In this document: piece after piece, positions 56,886-64,000 of the stretch
Layout of the letters: each line of letters opens with the position of its first letter
Numbering within the stretch: the first letter of the stretch is position 1
Program-made: the position numbers and the translations under genes
DNA from: Paracoccus tegillarcae
GTDB lineage: Bacteria; Pseudomonadota; Alphaproteobacteria; Rhodobacterales; Rhodobacteraceae
Assembly: GCF_002847305.1 (NCBI RefSeq)
Contig: NZ_CP025408.1
Coordinates: 666,001 to 730,000 of the forward strand
DNA: 64,000 bases
Reading direction: 5' to 3'
Notes under the pieces: generated by a model
Databases searched by the model: none
What the model was told of the DNA's origin: nothing
The model's input: only the letters and a program-made list of their open reading frames with translations

Positions 56886-57761
56886 ATGCAGATCGTCTAT
56901 CACATGCGAGTGCATGGCACCGATGATGACCGAATGGTCAAGACACTGCTGAACAATCGCGACTGGATGCATGCCAATCACACAGAGGTGCTGACGCCAA
57001 ACAGGTTGCGCGGGGTCTTTGACGAGGCACTGACGGCCTTGCAGGGCGGCAGCGCAACGCCTGAAATGGAACAGATCATGCTGGACGCGATCCTGTCCAG
57101 CGACGACCCAGAGCGGGTGCTGTGTTCCATGCCGGGGTTTCTGGGCGCGATGTCCAAGGCGGTCACGCCGCAGGGTCTCTATCCGGGCATTGCAAATCGC
57201 ATGGCCGCGATGGCCAATCTGTTTCCCAGTTCGGAAACCGAGTTCTTTCTGGCGCTGAAAAACCCGGTGACGCTGCTACAATCGCTGATGATGCTGTCCC
57301 CGGCCCGCAATTTCGAGTTGATGGTGCAGGATGTCGAACTGTCCAAGCTGCGTTGGGCACCAACGATCCAGAGGATCGTCAACAGCCTGCAGGGACGGCG
57401 CCTGGTGCTGTGGCGGCATGAAGATTCGCCGCTGATCTGGCCTGAAATCATCCGCCTGATCGCACAGATGCCTACCGATGCGGCGCTGAAGGACGGTCTT
57501 GGCTTTGTCTATGAACTGCTCAGCCCCGAGGGCAGTGCCCGTCTGGAAAAATCGCTGGCCGGGCGCGATCAACTGACCATCGCCGCGCGGCGCGATATCT
57601 GTATCGAGCATCTTGCCGCCCATGCAATGCCCGCCAAGATCAACGAAGAGGTCTCTTTACCCGGCTGGACGCAGGAAATGGTGGACGAGATCACGCAACA
57701 ATATCACGCAGACACCGCAGAGATTGCGGTGCTGCCCGGCGTCGAATTCGTGATGCCCTGA
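56886..57761 (+). CDS. Conserved protein of unknown function, 291 residues
   Basis: I do not recognise a family. The sequence is soluble, with no signal peptide or membrane helix, and appears largely helical. Notable segments are MRVHGTDDDRMVKTLLNNRD near the start, MPGFLGAMSKAVTPQGLYPG, and FPSSETEFFLALKNPVTLLQ in the middle. The N-terminal opening with nearby His/Asp/Arg and the repeated ordered segments suggest an enzyme of sulfotransferase-like size, but I cannot support that. It is divergent from the permease gene (91 bases apart) and convergent with a lipoprotein gene. Codon use looks like its neighbours. Confidence 0.75.
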   Translation: MQIVYHMRVHGTDDDRMVKTLLNNRDWMHANHTEVLTPNRLRGVFDEALTALQGGSATPEMEQIMLDAILSSDDPERVLCSMPGFLGAMSKAVTPQGLYPGIANRMAAMANLFPSSETEFFLALKNPVTLLQSLMMLSPARNFELMVQDVELSKLRWAPTIQRIVNSLQGRRLVLWRHEDSPLIWPEIIRLIAQMPTDAALKDGLGFVYELLSPEGSARLEKSLAGRDQLTIAARRDICIEHLAAHAMPAKINEEVSLPGWTQEMVDEITQQYHADTAEIAVLPGVEFVMP

Positions 57762-57789
57762 TCCGTCTGCAGGCAGACCTCTGGAATGC

Positions 57790-58077
57790 CTAGCAACGAC
57801 CGCTAAAGCTGAAGCCGCCCTGTGCGGGGGCCACCGTGATGGTTGCTGGCTTTCTGCCTGAACATTCAAGACTGGCGACCTGCGTCGCAATTTCCGCCTC
57901 GGTCCAGGCCGAACCGGCGCGACCCTGAAAGGCACCGCCTGCCAAGGTGTCCACCTGCATCTCATTGGCGGCGACCCGGATCGTTGACGCCGTGGCTGGG
58001 GTATTGCCGCTGCTGGTGGGGGCATCGCAGGCTGCGAGGGCCAGTGTCATACCAAGAATGCTGATTGCCGCTTTCAT
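57790..58077 (-). CDS. Small predicted lipoprotein
   Basis: A 95-residue protein with a lipoprotein signal MKAAISILGMTLALAACDAP (lipobox LAAC). The mature part has two further Cys residues (SLECSGRKP and SGRC at the C-terminus), which could form a disulfide. AAGGAAAAGACGAT precedes the ATG at 58077. Family unknown; similar small lipoproteins occur in Rhodobacterales. It lies in the interruption of the spc operon, after the rpmD terminator. Confidence 0.7.
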   Translation of the reverse strand: MKAAISILGMTLALAACDAPTSSGNTPATASTIRVAANEMQVDTLAGGAFQGRAGSAWTEAEIATQVASLECSGRKPATITVAPAQGGFSFSGRC

Positions 58078-58158
58078 ATCGTCTTTTCCTTCTGGCCCAA
58101 TGTCAGTCGAGGTTCCATTCGGACGCGGCAAAGGTCAAGCCCAAGAGCACCGGAATAC

Positions 58159-58185
58159 GAAAACGCCCCGCGAATAGCGGGGCGT
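58159..58185 (-). terminator. Terminator after rpmD
   Basis: A perfect 9-bp stem (ACGCCCCGC at 58163-58171, GCGGGGCGT at 58177-58185) with a 5-base loop is followed on the minus strand by TTTCGTATTC. It ends the rpmC-to-rpmD transcript 31 bases beyond the rpmD stop. The T-run is short. Confidence 0.72.
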
Positions 58186-58215
58186 CTGGTCGTTTAACGA
58201 GGTTGGCCCGAGGGC

Positions 58216-58404
58216 TCAGCCTTTTTCTTCGATGATGACGGCCAGATGCGGGATCTTGGCGACCATGCCGCGGACCGCCGGGGTATCTTCCAGCTCGCGC
58301 GTGCGGTTCATCTTGTTCAGGCCCAGACCTTTCAGCGTTGCGCGCTGAATGGCGGGGCGGCGGATCGGCGAGCCGATCTGCTTGACGACGATGGTTTTTG
58401 CCAT
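58216..58404 (-). CDS. rpmD: 50S ribosomal protein L30
   Basis: Large-subunit protein of 62 residues; [29 protein letters not shown] (in part [18 protein letters not shown]) is the L30 signature. It follows rpsE by 12 bases and is the last gene of this ribosomal block, before the terminator and a 3.8 kb interruption. Confidence 0.96.
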   Translation of the reverse strand: MAKTIVVKQIGSPIRRPAIQRATLKGLGLNKMNRTRELEDTPAVRGMVAKIPHLAVIIEEKG

Positions 58405-58416
58405 GGTTCGCTCTCC

Positions 58417-59010
58417 TTACGCCTGAGCCGAGGTGACGGTCGCGTCGGTGCCGGCAACGGCCTCGGGTGCTTTGTCGTTCGAACCCAGGATGTCGGCCAC
58501 TTTCTTGCCGCGACGCTGCGCGACCGAACGGGGGCTGGCTTCTTTTTTCAGACCGTCCAGCGTGGCGCGGATCATGTTATAGGGGTTCTGCGAACCTTGC
58601 GACTTTGCCACAACGTCCTGAACGCCCAGCATTTCGAACACGGCACGCATCGGACCACCTGCAATGATACCGGTACCCGGAACGGCGGTGCGCATTATCA
58701 CCTTGCCGGCGCCGTGACGGCCCTCGACGTCGTGATGCAGCGTGCGGCCATCGCGCAGCGGCACGCGGACCATGTTGCGCTTGGCTTGTTCGGTTGCCTT
58801 GCGGATCGCCTCGGGAACCTCTTTGGCCTTACCTTTGCCAAAGCCGACGCGGCCACGCTGGTCGCCAACAACCACAAGTGCGGCGAAGCCAAAGCGCTTA
58901 CCACCCTTGACGGTTTTCGACACGCGGTTGATCGCAACCAAGCGATCGGCGAATTCCGGGGTTTCATCGCGCTGGTCGCGACGGCCCCGACGATTATCAC
59001 GTTCTGTCAT
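58417..59010 (-). CDS. rpsE: 30S ribosomal protein S5
   Basis: Small-subunit protein of 197 residues, important for translational accuracy. The conserved RNA-binding region is [20 protein letters not shown], followed by [17 protein letters not shown] and [16 protein letters not shown]- and C-terminal extensions are alphaproteobacterial. A 136-base gap separates it from rplR. Confidence 0.97.
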   Translation of the reverse strand: MTERDNRRGRRDQRDETPEFADRLVAINRVSKTVKGGKRFGFAALVVVGDQRGRVGFGKGKAKEVPEAIRKATEQAKRNMVRVPLRDGRTLHHDVEGRHGAGKVIMRTAVPGTGIIAGGPMRAVFEMLGVQDVVAKSQGSQNPYNMIRATLDGLKKEASPRSVAQRRGKKVADILGSNDKAPEAVAGTDATVTSAQA

Positions 59011-59146
59011 AAGGCATTCCTTTCAAGGTGGCGCGCTGGCGGCGCCGTTTTAGTCAATCCAGGTGGGCTGACGACCTGACAAACAGGCCCTGCCCCCGGA
59101 TCATCGGGACGGCGCGCCCGTTTTCAGGACACGCCATCCTCAAAGA

Positions 59147-59506
59147 TCAGAACTTCAGACCACCCTCGCGGGCGGCATCTGCCAAAGCCTTGACCTTGCC
59201 GTGGAACAGGAACCCACCGCGGTCGAAGTAAACCTCTTCCACGCCGGCTTTCTTGGCCCGCTCGGCAATCGCCGCGCCAATTTTGGCGGCAGCTTCGACA
59301 TTGTTGTGACCCACCAGACCCAAGTCTTTCTCCAGGGTGCTGGCCGAAGCCAGCGTCACACCCTGAACGTCGTCGATCAGCTGAACGCTGATATTCTTGG
59401 ACGAGCGGTGAACCGACAGACGCGGGCGGCCATTGGCCTCGGCCCGCAATTTGTTCCGGACGCGCATGCGGCGCTTCTGGAACAGCTGTTGCTTTTTCAG
59501 TGCCAT
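59147..59506 (-). CDS. rplR: 50S ribosomal protein L18
   Basis: 5S rRNA-binding protein of 119 residues; [24 protein letters not shown] and the end [20 protein letters not shown] are typical L18 features (quoted in part: [20 protein letters not shown]). It lies between rplF and rpsE. Confidence 0.97.
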   Translation of the reverse strand: MALKKQQLFQKRRMRVRNKLRAEANGRPRLSVHRSSKNISVQLIDDVQGVTLASASTLEKDLGLVGHNNVEAAAKIGAAIAERAKKAGVEEVYFDRGGFLFHGKVKALADAAREGGLKF

Positions 59507-59517
59507 CTGTTGCGTCC

Positions 59518-60051
59518 TTACTTCTTCTTGCCTTCTTTGCGGAAGACATACTCGCCCTTGTAGCGAATGCCTTTGCCCTTATAGGGCTCGGGCTGACGCC
59601 ACTCGCGAATATTCGCTGCGACCTGACCAACAAGCTGCTGGTCGATGCCTTCCACAACGATTTCGGTCTGCTTCGGCGCGGTGATCGTCACGCCATCCGG
59701 CGTTTCAAAGTTCACCTCGTGGCTATAACCCAGCGACAGTTTCAGGGTCTTGCCCTGCATCGCGGCGCGGTAACCCACGCCCTGGATTTCCAGCTCTTTC
59801 TTGAAGCCTTCCGACACGCCCGTCGCCAGGTTCGACACCATGCTGCGGGTCAGTCCCCACTGCTGGCGCGCACGCTTGCTAAGACCGCGCGGCTTGACCG
59901 CAACCGAGCCATCTTCCAGCACCAGATCGACATCGTCGGTCGCGGTGAAGGAACGAGTGCCCTTCGGACCTTTGACCTCAATGGTCTGGCCCTTGATTTC
60001 AGCCGTCACGCCCTTGGGCAGTTCGACCGGCTTTTTACCAATACGAGACAT
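59518..60051 (-). CDS. rplF: 50S ribosomal protein L6
   Basis: Large-subunit protein of 177 residues. [19 protein letters not shown] and the C-terminal [16 protein letters not shown] are hallmark L6 segments. I chose the ATG at 60051; the open frame further back to 60117 lies within rpsH. Between rpsH and rplR. Confidence 0.97.
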   Translation of the reverse strand: MSRIGKKPVELPKGVTAEIKGQTIEVKGPKGTRSFTATDDVDLVLEDGSVAVKPRGLSKRARQQWGLTRSMVSNLATGVSEGFKKELEIQGVGYRAAMQGKTLKLSLGYSHEVNFETPDGVTITAPKQTEIVVEGIDQQLVGQVAANIREWRQPEPYKGKGIRYKGEYVFRKEGKKK

Positions 60052-60061
60052 CCTGCCCTCC

Positions 60062-60454
60062 TTAGAATACGGTGCAGAGGACTTCGCCGCCAACATTGGC
60101 GTTGCGAGCCGCTGCATCCGACATCACGCCTTTCGGCGTCGAGACGATGGAGACGCCCAGACCCTGACGGACCTGAGGAATTTCCGTGGCGCCGGCGTAA
60201 ACGCGGCGGCCCGGCTTGGACACGCGCGACAATTCGCGAATGACCGGCGTGCCTTCATAGTATTTCAGGCTGATTTCCAGCTCTTTATGGCCGGCATCGG
60301 TGGTCACTTCTTCATAACCGCGGATGTAGCCTTCGGATTGCAGCACATCCAGGACCCAGGCGCGCAGCTTGGAGGCGGGGGTGCGGACGGTCGATTTGCC
60401 GCGCATCTGCGAGTTGCGGATGCGGGTCAGCATATCGCCGAGAGGATCGTTCAT
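60062..60454 (-). CDS. rpsH: 30S ribosomal protein S8
   Basis: Small-subunit protein of 130 residues that binds central 16S rRNA and often autoregulates the spc operon. [20 protein letters not shown] and the C-terminal [18 protein letters not shown] are diagnostic. Start 60454 fits relatives; an adjacent ATG at 60457 adds one Met. Confidence 0.97.
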   Translation of the reverse strand: MNDPLGDMLTRIRNSQMRGKSTVRTPASKLRAWVLDVLQSEGYIRGYEEVTTDAGHKELEISLKYYEGTPVIRELSRVSKPGRRVYAGATEIPQVRQGLGVSIVSTPKGVMSDAAARNANVGGEVLCTVF

Positions 60455-60470
60455 CATAACTTGTGCCCCC

Positions 60471-60776
60471 TTACCAGCTGGACTTGACCATGCCGGGGAT
60501 TTTGCCGTTCGAGCCAAGCTCGCGCAGCATGATCCGCGACAGTTTCAATTTGCGATAATACGCGTGCGGACGACCGGTCAGTTGGCACCGGTTGTGCAGG
60601 CGCGTTGCCGACGAGTTGCGCGGCAGTTCGGCCAGCTTCAGCGAAGCCTTGAACCGCTCTTCCATCGGCAGGTCCTGGTTGTGGACAATTTCGTTGAGTT
60701 CGGCGCGTTTGGCGGCGTATTTCTTGACAAGACGCTCGCGCTTTTTCTCGCGCTCGACCATGGATTTCTTAGCCAT
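60471..60776 (-). CDS. rpsN: 30S ribosomal protein S14
   Basis: Small-subunit head protein of 101 residues. This is the long, zinc-free form: the C-terminal block [18 protein letters not shown] lacks the CxxC pair. [20 protein letters not shown] opens the protein. Between rplE and rpsH. Confidence 0.97.
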   Translation of the reverse strand: MAKKSMVEREKKRERLVKKYAAKRAELNEIVHNQDLPMEERFKASLKLAELPRNSSATRLHNRCQLTGRPHAYYRKLKLSRIMLRELGSNGKIPGMVKSSW

Positions 60777-60795
60777 ATCTTCTTTCCCTCCGCGA

Positions 60796-61356
60796 TCAGC
60801 TGTTGAACGGCATGTTGAACAGTTTCAACAGCGACTTCGCTTCCGCGTCGGTCTTCGCGGTGGTGCAGATGATGATGTCCATCCCCAGAACTTCGTCGAC
60901 CTTGTCGAAGTTGATTTCCGGGAACACGATTTGCTCTTTCAGGCCCATGGCATAGTTGCCGCGGCCGTCGAAAGAGGTGCCCTTGACGCCGCGAAAGTCG
61001 CGGACGCGAGGCAGCGCGATGTTGATCAGGCGATCGAGGAATTCGTACATCCGGTCGCCGCGCAGGGTCACTTTCGCACCCAGGGGCATTTCCTCGCGAA
61101 CGCGGAAACCGGCGATCGAGTTCTTCGCCTTGGTGATGACAGCCTTCTGGCCAGCGATCAGCGACAGTTCTTCTGCGCCCTGCTTGACCTTCTTGGTGTC
61201 CTTGACCGCTTCGCCGATGCCCATGTTCAGGACGATCTTGTCCAGACGCGGGATCTGCATGTCGTTCTTGTAGCCAAACTCTTCTTTCAAAGCGGCTTTG
61301 ATCGACTCGCGGAACTGCACCTTCAGGCGCGGCGTGTATTTTGCATCGTCCAGCAT
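60796..61356 (-). CDS. rplE: 50S ribosomal protein L5
   Basis: 5S rRNA-binding protein of 186 residues. Conserved segments are [15 protein letters not shown], the [20 protein letters not shown] region and [19 protein letters not shown] near the C-terminus. It directly abuts rplX, whose stop overlaps its start by one base. Confidence 0.98.
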   Translation of the reverse strand: MLDDAKYTPRLKVQFRESIKAALKEEFGYKNDMQIPRLDKIVLNMGIGEAVKDTKKVKQGAEELSLIAGQKAVITKAKNSIAGFRVREEMPLGAKVTLRGDRMYEFLDRLINIALPRVRDFRGVKGTSFDGRGNYAMGLKEQIVFPEINFDKVDEVLGMDIIICTTAKTDAEAKSLLKLFNMPFNS

Positions 61357-61661
61357 CAGATCACGTCTCCCGTGGTCTTGGCGAAACGGACCTTGTTGCC
61401 GTCTTCCACGCGGAAGCCGACGCGGGTCGCTTTGCCGTTCTTGTCCAGCAGCGCCAGGTTCGAAAGGTCAATCGGCACAGCCATCGGCACACGGCCGCCC
61501 TGGCTGCCCTGGGTCTGACGACGGTGACGGATGGCGATGTTCACGCCATCAACCACGGCCTTGTTCTCTTTCGGGAACATGGCAGTGATTTCGCCTTCCT
61601 TGCCCTTGTCCTTACCGGCCAGCACGACGACCTTGTCGCCTTTTTTCAGCTTGGCAGCCAT
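61356..61661 (-). CDS. rplX: 50S ribosomal protein L24
   Basis: Assembly-initiator protein of 101 residues with the KOW motif [26 protein letters not shown]-type [13 protein letters not shown] near the C-terminus is typical. It overlaps rplN by one base. Confidence 0.97.
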   Translation of the reverse strand: MAAKLKKGDKVVVLAGKDKGKEGEITAMFPKENKAVVDGVNIAIRHRRQTQGSQGGRVPMAVPIDLSNLALLDKNGKATRVGFRVEDGNKVRFAKTTGDVI

Positions 61662-62029
61662 TACAGCACCTCCGGAGCGAGCGAGATGATCTTCATGAAG
61701 TTCTTGGCGCGCAATTCGCGGACGACCGGGCCGAAGATACGCGTGCCGACCGGCTCACCCTGGTTGTTCAGGATGACGGCAGCATTGCGGTCAAAGCGGA
61801 TCGATGTCCCGTCTTCGCGGGTCACTTCTTTTGCGGTGCGCACGACGACGGCTTTACGCACGTCGCCTTTTTTGACGCGGCCGCGCGGGATGGCTTCCTT
61901 GACGGAAACGACAATAATGTCGCCCACCGACGCATAGCGACGGTGCGAGCCACCCAGAACCTTGATGCACTGAACTCGGCGAGCGCCGGAGTTGTCAGCG
62001 ACATCCAGATTGGATTGCATCTGGATCAT
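61661..62029 (-). CDS. rplN: 50S ribosomal protein L14
   Basis: Large-subunit protein of 122 residues. [20 protein letters not shown] and [13 protein letters not shown] are highly conserved L14 segments. It follows rpsQ by 68 bases and precedes rplX. Confidence 0.98.
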   Translation of the reverse strand: MIQMQSNLDVADNSGARRVQCIKVLGGSHRRYASVGDIIVVSVKEAIPRGRVKKGDVRKAVVVRTAKEVTREDGTSIRFDRNAAVILNNQGEPVGTRIFGPVVRELRAKNFMKIISLAPEVL

Positions 62030-62097
62030 TTGGTTTCTCCCGACCTTTGGGGACCGTTACCAGCGGCCCCAGGGTTTCGATTATGTTCTGGAACGGA

Positions 62098-62343
62098 TCA
62101 GGCGGAAGCCTGCTCCTCCGTCAGGACGGTCCAGCGTTTGGTCTTCGAGACCGGCGCACATTCGACGATGCGAACGGTATCACCGACCTTGAATTGGTTC
62201 TCAGCGTCGTGCGCCCGATATTTCTTGGACGAACGAACGGTCTTGTGCAGCAGCGGATGCTTGAAGCGACGCTCGACCAGAACGGTAACAGTCTGCTCGT
62301 TCTTGTCCGAGGTCACGGTGCCTTGCAGGATGCGTTTGGGCAT
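62098..62343 (-). CDS. rpsQ: 30S ribosomal protein S17
   Basis: Small-subunit protein of 81 residues; [20 protein letters not shown] and the end [14 protein letters not shown] are S17 signatures. It lies between rpmC and rplN. Confidence 0.97.
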   Translation of the reverse strand: MPKRILQGTVTSDKNEQTVTVLVERRFKHPLLHKTVRSSKKYRAHDAENQFKVGDTVRIVECAPVSKTKRWTVLTEEQASA

Positions 62344-62357
62344 AGTCTCGTGTCCCC

Positions 62358-62564
62358 TTAGTTCGAGGCAGCCGCTTCAGCGGCTTTCTGGTTCAGAATG
62401 GTTTTCACCCGTGCGACGTCACGACGGACGGCACGCATGCGCGCGGTACCTTCCAGCTGGCCAGTGGCCTGCTGAAAGCGAAGGTTGAACGCTTCTTTCT
62501 TCAGCGCGACAAGCTGATCCTTCAGCTGGTCGGGCGTCTTGTCTTTCAATTCCTGCGCTTTCAT
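62358..62564 (-). CDS. rpmC: 50S ribosomal protein L29
   Basis: Protein of 68 residues at the exit tunnel. [20 protein letters not shown] with [20 protein letters not shown] is the L29 signature. The ATG at 62564 is preferred over an open frame back to 62678. In most bacteria rplP lies immediately upstream; here there is a 313-base gap and then a secretion gene. Confidence 0.96.
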   Translation of the reverse strand: MKAQELKDKTPDQLKDQLVALKKEAFNLRFQQATGQLEGTARMRAVRRDVARVKTILNQKAAEAAASN

Positions 62565-62877
62565 TGCGCCTGTTCCTTTCAACATCACCGGAGAGCCCCG
62601 CTTGCAACGGGCCACCCTGATTCCGGTGGAGTTTCGTGATGAAGGCCGTCCCATACATGGCGGGTCGCTGCATGGCAACCCAAAAACCAGGGAATCTCGG
62701 GCCAGGCACCCGTCGCTTCGTCACGACAGTTGCCGCCTTGCCGGGACACCTGGTCATCCTGCGGTCGTTTTACAACAATCTGGATGTTTGTCACGCCAGC
62801 CGGCCCTGACCCGGGGGACAAGACCGGCTTGATCCAGCGCAGGGCCATCGCGGGGCAACGGCCACCGCGCAGGCTCG
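62565..62877. other. 313-base non-coding gap upstream of rpmC
   Basis: No gene is supported; overlapping open frames lack ribosome sites and family motifs. It separates the truncated spc block from the HlyD-family gene, and holds one candidate promoter at 62767-62794. Nothing else is evident. Confidence 0.55.
62767..62794 (-). promoter_or_regulatory. Candidate promoter of the rpmC ribosomal block
   Basis: On the minus strand GTGACA (62794-62789) is followed after 16 bases by TAAAAC (62772-62767), about 205 bases ahead of the rpmC ATG. Both boxes are imperfect. A promoter is needed somewhere here because rplP is absent upstream. Confidence 0.3.
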
Positions 62878-64000
62878 TCAGTTTTCGCGGAAGGCACGCG
62901 ATAGGCTGTCCTCGACCGGCTTGATCAGATATTGCGCAAAGGTCCGCGCCTGGGTCTCGATCATCACTTCGGCGGGCATGCCGGGCGTTGGCCTGAAACT
63001 GTGAACGCGCTCCAATTCGGTGGGCGACAGGTCGATCCGCGCCAGATAGACGTCCTGCTCGATGCCGTCGGTCTCTGTCTTCAGCGCATCGGCCGAAACA
63101 TAGACCAGACGCCCTTCCAGCACCGGCGTCGTGCGCTGGTTCAGCGATGACAGCCGCACGGCGGCGCGCTGTCCCACCTCGACAGAGTCGATATCGGTGC
63201 GCGCGATATGCGTCTCGATCACCAGCGGTGCGTCGACCGGCAGGATTTCCAGAATGGCCTTGCCCGCCTCGATCACACCGCCTGAGGTATGATAATACAG
63301 CCGCACGATGGTGCCTGCGACAGGCGAGGTGATTTCCGAACGCTTGAGGACGTCCTGCGCCTTCAAGGCCTGCTCGCGCACGCTGTCCAGTTCGGCCTCG
63401 ATGCCCTGACTTTCGTCCAACGCGGTCTGCTGATGCTGGGTACGGGTCTGGTCGATCTGGTGTTCAGCCTTGCGCACCGCCTCCTGCGTTTCCGAGATCT
63501 GCGAGCGCAGGCGATCTGCCTCGCCCTCGGCATCGGCAATCGTGCGCGACAGCAGGTTTACATCGCTGCGGCGCACCAATCCGCGATCAAGTAATTGGCT
63601 GCGGGCATCGAAATCCTCTTGCAGCAGGGCCAGTTGCGTTGCGACCGCTTTCAACTGGCCTTCGAACCCCCGAATGCGCGACGCGCCGGCGATGATATTG
63701 CTTTCCAGCAGGATCACTTCGCCTTCCAGTTTGGTGCGCGCGGCGCGAAAGGCGGCAAGCTGTTCATCCATGATCGCCGCAAAGCTGGGATCGTCGCGCC
63801 GCGTTAGCAGAAACGCAGAAAAACTGGGTTTTTCGGCGCCCGAATATTCGGCGCGCAGCCGGGCGCTGATCGCCTCTAGCCGGGCGCGGCGCAGGTCCAG
63901 CTCTCGCTCATTCGCCAGCGCCGCCGTGCCATCCATACGGACCAGCACCTGTCCGGCACTGACCATGTCGCCTTCGTTGACCATGATTTCGTTGATGATA
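62878..64000 (-). CDS. HlyD-family type I secretion periplasmic adaptor (partial)
   Basis: Membrane-fusion protein linking an inner-membrane ABC exporter to TolC. The gene is cut by the right edge; at least 373 residues are visible. The frame continues past the ATG at 63984 with IINEIMVNEGDMVSAGQVLV, the lipoyl-type N-terminal motif. A long coiled-coil hairpin (about residues 25-210 of the visible part) and the C-terminal lipoyl/barrel half with EITSPVAGTIVRLYYHTSGG follow. The C-terminus ends ...FAQYLIKPVEDSLSRAFREN, typical of HlyD/PrtE proteins. The exporter ATPase is probably outside the window. Confidence 0.93.
   Translation of the reverse strand, partial: IINEIMVNEGDMVSAGQVLVRMDGTAALANERELDLRRARLEAISARLRAEYSGAEKPSFSAFLLTRRDDPSFAAIMDEQLAAFRAARTKLEGEVILLESNIIAGASRIRGFEGQLKAVATQLALLQEDFDARSQLLDRGLVRRSDVNLLSRTIADAEGEADRLRSQISETQEAVRKAEHQIDQTRTQHQQTALDESQGIEAELDSVREQALKAQDVLKRSEITSPVAGTIVRLYYHTSGGVIEAGKAILEILPVDAPLVIETHIARTDIDSVEVGQRAAVRLSSLNQRTTPVLEGRLVYVSADALKTETDGIEQDVYLARIDLSPTELERVHSFRPTPGMPAEVMIETQARTFAQYLIKPVEDSLSRAFREN

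Overview
The window is about 64 kb of mostly core chromosome from an alphaproteobacterium, almost certainly of the Rhodobacterales (Rhodobacteraceae/Paracoccaceae, Paracoccus-like). The basis is GC-rich coding sequence, a BztABCD amino-acid importer, a lysC-ptsP pair, a gene pair TauE/SafE plus TIGR02186, an ATP12 chaperone gene, an rpmH-rnpA-yidD...yidC-MOSC-engB-argB block, and alphaproteobacterial ribosomal proteins. The genus call is inference. I see no insertion sequence, prophage or CRISPR array.

Layout. 1-2.6 kb: a sugar-type ABC ATPase (cut by the left edge) divergent from a GntR/FCD regulator across a paired direct-repeat operator, then a Gfo/Idh/MocA dehydrogenase. 2.6-7.3 kb: TIGR02186 and TauE/SafE membrane proteins, then surE-pcm and a LysM/M23 lipoprotein with a degenerate active site. 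7.4-10.7 kb (minus strand): a second PCMT-family protein, TolC, and a PopZ-like acidic protein. 10.8-18.4 kb: tRNA-Cys, waaA, DUF1178, a GNAT acetyltransferase, lysC, ptsP, and an AGE-family epimerase. 18.6-23.5 kb: a compact flagellar block flgE-flgK-flgL-flgI. 23.7-27.7 kb: a siderophore-type ABC importer (binding protein, two permeases, ATPase) divergent from a DUF2218 gene with a TGA-N9-TCA iron box between them.

27.8-38.5 kb: a candidate 25-residue membrane microprotein, tRNA-Arg, an orphan histidine kinase, then rpmH-rnpA-yidD-ttcA, an EAL phosphodiesterase, yidC-MOSC-engB, argB, an iron-sulfur protein and a SixA-like phosphatase. 38.6-43.4 kb: bztDCBA on the minus strand. 43.4-47.5 kb: rarA-crcB-rluC-HAD-ATP12, tightly coupled on the minus strand. 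47.6-48.9 kb: luxR-luxI quorum sensing with a strong palindrome upstream.

49.1-62.6 kb: ribosomal genes on the minus strand. Transcription order is rpmC-rpsQ-rplN-rplX-rplE-rpsN-rpsH-rplF-rplR-rpsE-rpmD, then a 3.8 kb interruption (lipoprotein, unknown 291-residue protein, ferric-iron-type permease, tRNA-Thr), then rplO-secY-adk-rpsM-rpsK-rpoA-rplQ and a terminator. The window ends in a type I secretion adaptor (HlyD family) where rplP would be expected.

Most genes are housekeeping. The points most worth a second look are the interrupted spc operon with its own terminator and candidate promoter, the PopZ-like protein next to tolC, the permease that stops three bases before tRNA-Thr, the luxRI pair with its palindrome, the catalytically degenerate LytM factor, and the possible membrane microprotein. 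Promoter calls are by eye and unverified.
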